A DNA stretch of 64,000 nt from Laspinema sp963821735 (GTDB lineage: Bacteria > Cyanobacteriota > Cyanobacteriia > Cyanobacteriales > Laspinemataceae): positions 1 through 64,000 of the forward strand of contig CAWGFK010000056.1 of assembly GCA_963821735.1 (NCBI GenBank). Reading direction: 5' to 3'. The notes under the pieces were generated by a model that worked only from the letters and a program-made list of their open reading frames with translations, did no database searches and had not been told where the DNA came from. Shown here in pieces: positions 56,032-64,000 of this stretch. A program made the translations under genes and the position numbers. Numbering within the stretch: position 1 is the stretch's first letter; each line of letters begins with the position of its first letter.

Positions 56032-59000
56032 CTATTGTGCCTGCCTGATAGGTTCGGTGGGTGAGGACGGACAGGGGGGAGGCGATCGCCCAGAGTTCCA
56101 GGTAGGGTCGCAATTAAAGCAATCTTTCCCTCCGGATTAATCGTCCATTCGGTTGCTTCTACCAAGGGTGGCAAGGGTTGCGATCGCCCCAGATTTCCGG
56201 TTTCCTCACTCAGCGTCATGTTTGAGGAAAATTGGCGCAAATCCTCCCAGACGGTTTGACCCCGGATTGTCCCCTTGGGGTTTTCCGGTAATCCTCCGCG
56301 TCCGATAATTGTAAACGAATTTCCTTCCGCTGCGGTACAACCGACGGCAACTTGGTTGGTCGGATCCGTAAGTTGTTGGGGTAATGCCACTAATCCCGAC
56401 CCGGGATCTACTTCAGGAGTTGATAAAATGACATTCCCGGATACTCCGAATTCCGAACTCGCCGTGATATCACTTTGGGAGGTCGGTTGGTCTCTAAATT
56501 CTAATCCAAGAATGCCGTCAGCAAGCAGTTGAATATTGCCGCCCTTTCCTTCAAAAGCATTGGCGGTAATATTGCTATTTTCCCTCGGAAAGGCCAAAAT
56601 AACCGGGGCTGAAATATTAATATTACCCCCATCGCCTCCTGCCCCTGCGGTTCCTGCGGTAGCGGTGATTTCACTGCCTCGGCGCATCACCAGGCGATCG
56701 CTGACTTGCACTTGCAAATTCCCCCCTTGAGAGGCGGTGGTTTCTCCGGTAATAAAAGACTGATTATCTAACAGTAATGTGCCGGTTTGAACTTGGACAT
56801 CTCCTCCCCGGCCTGCGGTTACACTGCTAGTGGTAATCTGACTCTGGTCCAAGGCGATCGTATCGGAGGCTTGAATCGTAACTTCTCCCCCATTTCCCTG
56901 CCCCTCAGTTTTAGCACTGACTTGAGAGTTATCTATTAACGAGAGGATTCTAGCATTAATATTCACTTCTCCGCCATCACCAATTGCCGTAGATTCGACA
57001 CTACTATCAATCGCGGATTCCCCCGATACCACAATTTCGCCCCCTTGAATCGTCACACTTCCTGCATTCCCAATGCCTTGGGTAAAGCTGGAGATTCCTG
57101 CCTTGTCATCCATCAGTAATGAGGGGGTATTAATGGCGATATTACCCGCATTTCCACGCCCGGTGGTCCGGACTCGACTCCAGATAAATGACCCCCGGTC
57201 ATTGCTCCCAACTTGGTTCATGCTCAACTGTTCTGTTGCATTAATTATAATATTTCCAGCATTTCCTATTCCATAGGTTGTAGAATTAATTCCTGCCCCA
57301 TCAGCCATCATTAATACCCGCGTATTCAGTTCGATTCCGGCGGCATTTCCCGATGCGGAAGGACCACCAATTAAATTGAAAATTCGGCTTTGCTCGCTGT
57401 CCAAATTTCCCGTTAAGGATAGGCGATCGCGAGCATTGATCACAATTCTACCGGCATCCCCTTTTAGATAAGTCGTATTATTGATATAGCTTCCATTCAC
57501 CAGATCAAGGGTCCCGGCATTAATCTCAATGTCTCCTGTATTTCCTTGAGCAAAGTTAGTTAAATTGAAACCCGCATTATTGCTAAAATTCATGGTTTCT
57601 GCGAGAATTAAAATATTTCCTGCATTCCCGGTTCCTCGGGTAACATTGGATAGACTAGCCTGCATAATCTCCAAGGAATTAGCTGTAATTTTAATATCAC
57701 CAGCTTCTCCATTTCCAAAAGTTGCCACGCCGATTTCTGCGGTTGATTGCAGCAGTAACCTTCCCGTTTGAATGCGGATATCGCCACTGTTCCCTCCAGT
57801 TCGAGTCAGGGAAACTATCCCACTGCTGCCGCCATAATTGGGATTAAAATTATTTTCATTGATGGGGTCTAAAGGGGACGCAATCGTTGTTCCTGGATGT
57901 TCCAAAGAAATATGCAAACGATAGGTATCCCCCACATCTACGCGATCGCCTTCTAAGAGTTCGACGGCATGGGAAACGGCATCAAATTCCCCCACCCCAA
58001 TTACATAAGTTCCAGGAGATAACCTATCAATGGAAAGATACGAATCTTGCTCTACAGTGCTGCCTAAAGCACCATCGTTCATACTAGCGTCATCATTCAG
58101 GACAATAATCTCTCCCGTCCATCGGTCAAATAGAAACAATTCCGAATCAAAGCTACCGGGAATATCCTGATATCCATCGCCGCCATCAATATCAAAAATT
58201 GCCCGTCCTGGTGTAACAACGGTAAATGAAAAATAGTCAAAACTCTCAGTTGCTGGACCTAATCCGGTATTTCCACTGCGGATTTCCTCCGCTGTTCGTT
58301 CCCCGGTTACATAGGGAATTCCCCCGGGACCCGATGCCTCTACTTCCGGATTAAAATCTGTGGTAAAGTCTAAGTCATCCAGATTAAAAAGGGTGACTTC
58401 GTTGGTATCAAAAGGAGAAGCCAAAAATCGGCCACTATTCCCAGTAATGGTGACGCTTTCTGTGGCAGTCACCGTGATATTTCCAGCGTTCCCTGTATGA
58501 GTGGCAAGGGTAATAATTTGACCCCCACTTGCTAGGGATAACCTATTCACATTGACTTCAATATCTCCCCCAGCTTGATCGCTCTCTGTCACAGTAGCAA
58601 TAAACCCGCGATCGCTCAACCGAACATCCCCCAAAGGATGATTGACATCATTAATCCTAATCCGTCCACTCCCCCCACTCTCCAGCGTCCGAGATTGAGA
58701 GAGAATTCCACTAAATAACCCATCGGGACTAAACCCGGAAATCTCTAAAACAGGAGTATTAATCTGAATCTGTCCAGCACTTCCAATTCCTGCTGTCTCC
58801 GTGGTAATTCTCCCCCCAGAGGTGAGACTGACTGAATTGCCCACAACCTGAATATTTCCCCCAGTGCCTAATGCTCCAGATGGGACTAAATTGCTAATCA
58901 AACTGCGCTCACTCAGGCGAATATCCCCCCCGGCATGGACGCGAATATCTCCAGCTATTGCCCCAATTTCACCCCCATTCAGAGGCATTCCAGAGAGCAA

Positions 59001-59849
59001 CTGAGAACCCCCGCTTAGGGTGAGATGATTCCCCTGGACTTGAATACTCCCATTGCTGCCAGTGACATCCACCCTCGCCCCATTGGTGAGGGTCACATCC
59101 GCCCCAATTATGGTTTTAGAAAACTCTGGGAGGGTATTTTCTAGGGCAATTTCTCCGGAACTGATTCCCGCTAAGGTAATGTTACCCAACGGGGCGAGTA
59201 ACTGTCCTCCATTCATCAGTACATTCCCCCCTAAAATGGCTAAATTGCGCTGTTGTGCCACTTCTAAGCGAGACCCTTCTAGGGTGATATTTCCAACCGT
59301 TGGACCATATTGTAATCCGATGGGAACTGCTACGGTGAGGAGGGGGGATGCGGTGGGATTGGTTGCACTAAAGAGATGGCGATCGCTAAACTGGATTGCC
59401 TCGGCGGTAGATAGCACAAATGACCCGCCAATATCTAAGGTCGCATTGGGACCTAACACAATTCCATTTGGATTGATTAAAAATAGATTGCTGTTGCCAT
59501 TGGCGCGAATTAACCCATCAAGGTGGGAAAGATTGCTGCCGGTAATCCTGCTAATAATATTGATAATATTGGAAGCATTATTAAAATAGGCTGCACTACC
59601 CGTGGGAATCGAAAATTCTGTAAAACTATGAAATAAATTTCCTCCGGTAGGGGTTCCCCCTTCAATCAGGAAACCAGTCCCTTGATTGATGACTTGGGAC
59701 GGATTGGGTAAGGTGCGATCGGGAACAATTTGCCCCTGGACTGGATTGACCCGTCCTCCTCCATAACCGGCAAATAACAGGGAGATGACCCAGAAACTGT
59801 GCCACCACTGTTGTAGGATTTTTCCTGTTAATTTTACCTTGGACATCAT
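56032..59849 (-). CDS. TPS-type haemagglutinin-like exoprotein, copy 1
   Basis: The 1272-residue product (after restoring one C in the C-run near 56078) has a signal peptide, then a TPS secretion domain (FHSFTEFSIPTGSAAYFNN, NPNGIVLGPNATLDIGGSF, ~40-230) that a TpsB barrel recognises. A long beta-helix of GNAGNI-type repeats follows, with a PPC-like insertion (DYFSFTVVTPGRAIFDIDGG, FDSELFLFDRWTGE, ~540-650). Uncorrected, the frame runs on to 55686 through a His/Pro-rich tail that overlaps the CHAT gene in another frame. That tail is an artefact, because the paralogue stops at the same motif (GDRLPPCPSSPTEPI). No TpsB gene is in the window. Confidence 0.85.
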
Positions 59850-59850
59850 G

Positions 59851-59966
59851 ATATAACCTATTCTTTAGCTGGAATTAAACCCTACCCTGATAAAATTTTA
59901 TCAACCCCATATAACCTATTCTTTAGCTGGAATTAAACCCTACCCTGAGAGAATTTTATCAACCCC
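59851..59966. repeat. 58-bp tandem duplication upstream of copy 1
   Basis: 59851-59908 and 59909-59966 are nearly identical (ATATAACCTATTCTTTAGCT... to ...TTTTATCAACCCC), differing at about two positions. They sit directly before the start of haemagglutinin copy 1, so a promoter or ribosome-binding region may be duplicated. The remainder up to 60172 holds no gene. Confidence 0.85.
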
Positions 59967-60172
59967 ATGATGGAGAGATTGATTGACCGTTGGCTGGATT
60001 AATTTAGAATTAATACATACCCTGCATATTCTATCATGCACAGTTTTTTGGATTTGTCAATAGTTTTTTGCTGGTGCAAAAAAGGTGAAAAAAACCCGGT
60101 TAGTCTTTCCGTTACAATACCGTCGCCCTGAAACGAGTGCAACGGATAATTTAAGAAATCATCGTTTCATCG

Positions 60173-63100
60173 TTATTGTCCCTCGGTGATGGGTTCGGTG
60201 GGTGAGGAAGGACAGGGCGGGAGGCGATCGCCCTTTGTTGTGGGTAGAGTAGCAATTAAGGCGATGTTCCCCTCCTGATTAATCCGCCATTCGGTTGCTT
60301 CTACCAACGGGGGTAAGGGTTGCGATCGCCTCTGGGGTACTCTCTCGGTTTGGGTTGTGATATCTGGGGAAAATTGGCGCAAATCCTCCCAAAGAGTTTG
60401 ACCCCGGATTGTCCCTTTGGGGTCTTCCGGTAATCCTCCGCGTCCGACGATTGTAAACGAATTGCCCTCTGCTGCGGCACAACCGACGGTGACTTGATTC
60501 GCCGGATCCGCAAGTTGTTGGGGTAATTCCACTAATCCAGACCCCGGGTATACTTCAGGAGTGGAGAGGGTGACATTGCCGGATACTCCCAATTCAGAAC
60601 TCGCCGTGATATCACTTCGAGGGGTCGGTTGGGTTCTAAATTCTAATCCGAGAATACCTTCAGCAAGCAGTTGAATATTGCCGCCATCCCCTTCAAAAGC
60701 ATTGGCTGTAATATCACTATTTTCTGTGGGAAATGCTAGAACAACGGGGGCTGAAATCTGGATATTTCCCCCATCACCCCCGGCCCCTGCGGTTCCCGCT
60801 GTCGCTGTAATTTGACTACCGCGACGCATCAGAAGACGACCGCTTAATTCTAATTGTAAATTTCCCCCTTGAGAGGAGGTGGTTTCTCCTGTAATAAAGG
60901 ACTGATTATCTAACAGTAAACTCCCCCCTTGAATCTGGACATTTCCGCCGATGCCCTCCGTGGCACTACTGGTAGTAATCGTACTATTATCTAAGGCGAT
61001 CGCATCGGTGACTTGAATCCTGACTTGTCCCCCATCTCCCTGTCCCTCAGTTTTAGCACTGATTTGAGAGCGATCGCGTAAAGAAAGCGTTCTGGCATTC
61101 AGATTAATCTCTCCCCCATCCCCCACTGCCGTTGATTCCACACTACTATCAATCGAACCCTCGGATACCACAATTTCTCCCGCCTGAATATTCACACTTC
61201 CCGCATTGCCAATGCCTTGGGTAAAGCTGGAAATTGCCGCCCCATCATCCATGAAAATTCTGGGGGTAATTAAACTAATATTTCCGGCATTTCCTCGCCC
61301 AGTCCCTCGGATGCGACTCCAGATAAACGAACCCCGTTGATTCGGTCCCAATCGGGTTAAAGTCACTCCTTCACTAGCCTGAATTGTCACCGGCCCCGCA
61401 TCTCCTTCTCCATAGCTGGTGGAATTAATTCCTCCCCCATCTCCCAGAATTAATTCTCCCGTATTCAACTCAATTCCAGCGGCATTTCCGACCGATGAAG
61501 GACCTCCAACTAAATTTAAAATCCGGCTTTCAATATTGTCCAAATTTCCCGTAATCACCAGGCGACTGCGAGCGTTAATAATCACCTTTCCCGCATTGCC
61601 ACTTAGATAAGTGCTATTATTAATAATACTGCCGTTCAGTAAATTAACGCTTTCGGCATCAATTTTAATATCTCCTGTATGCCCCGATCCAAAATTACTG
61701 AGATTGAGAATTCCGTTATTGTTCAGAGTAAAGGATTCAGCAACCGCAAAAATGCTGCCTGCACTGCCACTGCCTCGGGTGATATTAGCAACATTCGCCC
61801 GATTGAGGTCCACTAAATTAGCAACTAAACTAATATCTCCCGCTTGTCCGGTTCCGAAGGTGGTAGACAGAATTCGTCCTGGGGAATCTCCCTGTAAAAT
61901 TCCGGTATTAATTCGGATATCGCCACCGTTTCCCGCCGTCCGAGTCAGGGAAATAATCCCACTACTGCCGCCATAATTAGGGTTAAAATTACCCAAAGCA
62001 GCGGTTTCTTGAGGCAATGCCCTATTTATTCCGGGATATTCCAAGGAAAGGTGCAACCGATAGGTGTCTCCAATATCAATTTTATCCCCTTCTAGGAGTT
62101 CCACGGGATGGGGAACCGTATCAAATTCCCCCACGCCAATCACATAATTACCTGGATTTAGGGGATTAATTGAAATATAGGAATCTTGCTCAACACTGCT
62201 TCCCAAAGCGCCATCGTTAATACTAGAATCATCATTTAGAGCAATAATCTCTCCCGTCCATCGGTCAAATAGAAACAATTCCGAATCAAAGCTACCGGGA
62301 ATATCCTGATAGCCATCCCCTCCATCAATATCAAAAGTAGCCCGTCCTGGTGCAACAACGGTAAATGAAAAATAATCAAAACTCTCGCTGGATGTGGCAA
62401 AAACTGTATTTTCACTGCGGATTTCCTCCGCTGTTCGTTCCACGGTAACAGAAGAAAATCCCCCGGGACCGGATGCCTCTACTTCTGGATTAAAATCCGT
62501 GGTAAATTCTAAGTTGTCCAGATTAAAAACACTCACGTCTTTGGTGTCAAAAGGGGAAGCCAAAAACCGGCCACTATTCCCCGCAAGGGTGACGCTTTCT
62601 GTGGCGGTTATGGTAATATTTCCGGAATTTCCCGTATGAGTGGCAAGGGTAATGATTTGACCCCCGCTTTCTAGGGACAACCTATTCACATTGACTTCAA
62701 TATCTCCCCCAGCTTGATCGCTCTCTGTCACAGTAGCAATAAACCCGCGATCGCTCAACCGAACATCCCCCAAAGGATGATTGACATCATTAATCCTAAT
62801 CCGTCCACTCCCCCCACTCTCCAGCGTCCGAGATTGAGAGAGAATTCCACTAAATAACCCATCGGGACTAAACCCGGAAATCTCTAAAACAGGAGTATTA
62901 ATCTGAATCTGTCCAGCACTTCCAATTCCTGCTGTTTCCGTGGTAATTCTCCCCCCAGAGGTGAGACTGACTGAATTGCCCACAACCTGAATATTTCCCC
63001 CAGTGCCTAATGCTCCAGATGGGACTAAATTGCTAATCAAACTGCGCTCACTCAGGCGAATATCCCCCCCGGCATGGACGCGAATATCCCCAGCTATTGC

Positions 63101-63986
63101 CCCAATTTCACCCCCATTCAGAGGCATTCCAGAGAGCAACTGAGAACCCCCGATTAGGGTGAGATGATTGCCCTGGACTTGAATACTCCCATTGCTGCCA
63201 GTGACATCCACCCTCGCCCCATTGGTGAGGGTCACATCCGCCCCAATTATGGTTTTAGAAAACTCTGGGAATGGTATTTTCTAGGGCAATTTCTCCGGAA
63301 CTGATTCCCGCTAAGGTAATGTTACCCAAGGGGGCGAGTAACTGTCCTCCATTCATCAGTACATTCCCCCCTAAAATGGCTAAATTGCGCTGTTGTGCCA
63401 CTTCTAAGCGAGACCCTTCTAGGGTGATATTTCCAACCGTTGGACCATATTGTAATCCGATGGGAACTGCTACGGTGAGGAGGGGGGATGCGGTGGGATT
63501 GGTTGCACTAAAGAGATGGCGATCGCTAAACTGGATTGCCTCGGCGGTAGATAGCACAAATGACCCGCCAATATCTAAGGTCGCATTGGGACCTAAAACA
63601 ATTCCATTCGGATTGATTAAAAATAGATTGCTGTTGCCATTGGCGCGAATTAACCCATCAAGGTGGGAAAGATTGCTGCCGGTAATCCTGCTAATAATAT
63701 TGATAATATTGGAAGCATTATTAAAATAGGCTGCACTACCCGTGGGAATCGAAAATTCTGTAAAACTATGAAATAAATTTCCTCCGGTAGGGGTTCCCCC
63801 TTCAATCAGGAAACCAGTCCCTTGATTGATGACTTGGGACGGATTGGGTAAGGTGCGATCGGGAACAATTTGCCCCTGGACTGGATTGACCCGTCCTCCG
63901 CCAGAAAGGGCCAAGAATAGGACAGTGACCCCGGTCCTGTGCCACTGATGTTTTAGAATTCCTCCTGCTCGTTTTGCCTTTAACAT
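60173..63986 (-). CDS. TPS-type haemagglutinin-like exoprotein, copy 2, one frame break
   Basis: The frames 63986-63255 and 63235-60173 join into ~1270 residues if one base is removed near 63270 (AATACCATTCCC here, AATACCCTCCC in copy 1). The architecture equals copy 1: signal sequence (QWHRTGVTVLFLALSGGGRV), TPS domain with NPNGIVLG, beta-helix repeats, PPC-like insertion and a C-terminus ending SSPTEPITEGQ. About 1.2 kb encoding the TPS domain and first repeats is >99 percent identical to copy 1, while the rest has diverged. The break is not in a homopolymer, so it could be a real disruption. It is the most upstream gene of the minus-strand cluster within the window. Confidence 0.85.
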
Positions 63987-64000
63987 TGTTTTGATAGACC

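Noticed and set aside
59053..59589. 178-codon plus-strand frame (and its twin at 63271-63729)
   Set aside because: Antisense shadow of the conserved TPS domain; present in both copies only because the coding strands are identical.

Overview
The window looks like a chromosomal segment of a cyanobacterium, probably a filamentous Oscillatoriales-type species. The grounds are frequent HIP1-like GCGATCGC octamers, an acyl-lipid omega-3 desaturase, a cyanobacterial-type Mrp antiporter operon, a DUF4278 protein, a DUF928 protein and TPR-CHAT/haemagglutinin genes. The genus-level assignment is inference.

Layout. 1-7.5 kb is an AT-richer accessory region. On the minus strand it holds a three-gene set: a GNAT fused to a TGT/DpdA-like domain, a winged-helix-like protein, and a P-loop ATPase that runs off the left edge. 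Divergent from it is a reverse transcriptase preceded by a run of perfect hairpins, then an IS5-type transposase and a UPF0175 antitoxin with a truncated PIN toxin. 7.8-16 kb holds metH and the mrpCDEFG-A'-B operon. 16-30 kb is mixed housekeeping: a SWIM/SNF2 pair, a Cys-rich small protein, a coiled-coil protein, two SDRs, arfB, Rpn-like nuclease remnants, a fructose-6-phosphate aldolase-type transaldolase, an NrdG-like activase and a fused signal peptidase I. 30-49 kb holds an RDD-pentapeptide membrane protein, a DUF4278 protein, a membrane GTPase, desB, a B12-binding radical SAM enzyme, an RTX/Calx-beta protein, leuS and a LytM peptidase. This stretch is rich in palindromic dispersed repeats. 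49-64 kb is one co-directional minus-strand cluster, transcribed from right to left: two tandem TPS-type haemagglutinin-like exoproteins, a secreted TPR-CHAT protein, a DUF928 protein and a very large CHASE2-kinase-receiver-cyclase.

Sequence quality. At least a dozen single-base frame breaks occur. Nearly all sit in short homopolymers, and they hit genes expected to be intact (leuS, metH, an aldolase). Restoring one base each time regenerates full-length proteins. I therefore read most of them as sequencing indels rather than gene decay, and I give merged coordinates. One of them creates a false 428-bp overlap between a haemagglutinin gene and the CHAT gene.

Best candidates for something new: (i) the reverse transcriptase with its structured upstream leader (about 3.87-5.5 kb); (ii) the GNAT-TGT-like / winged-helix / ATPase set (1-2.96 kb), which resembles a nucleic-acid modification or defence module; (iii) the haemagglutinin-CHAT-DUF928-CHASE2 cluster (49-64 kb). 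No tRNA, rRNA or CRISPR array was found.
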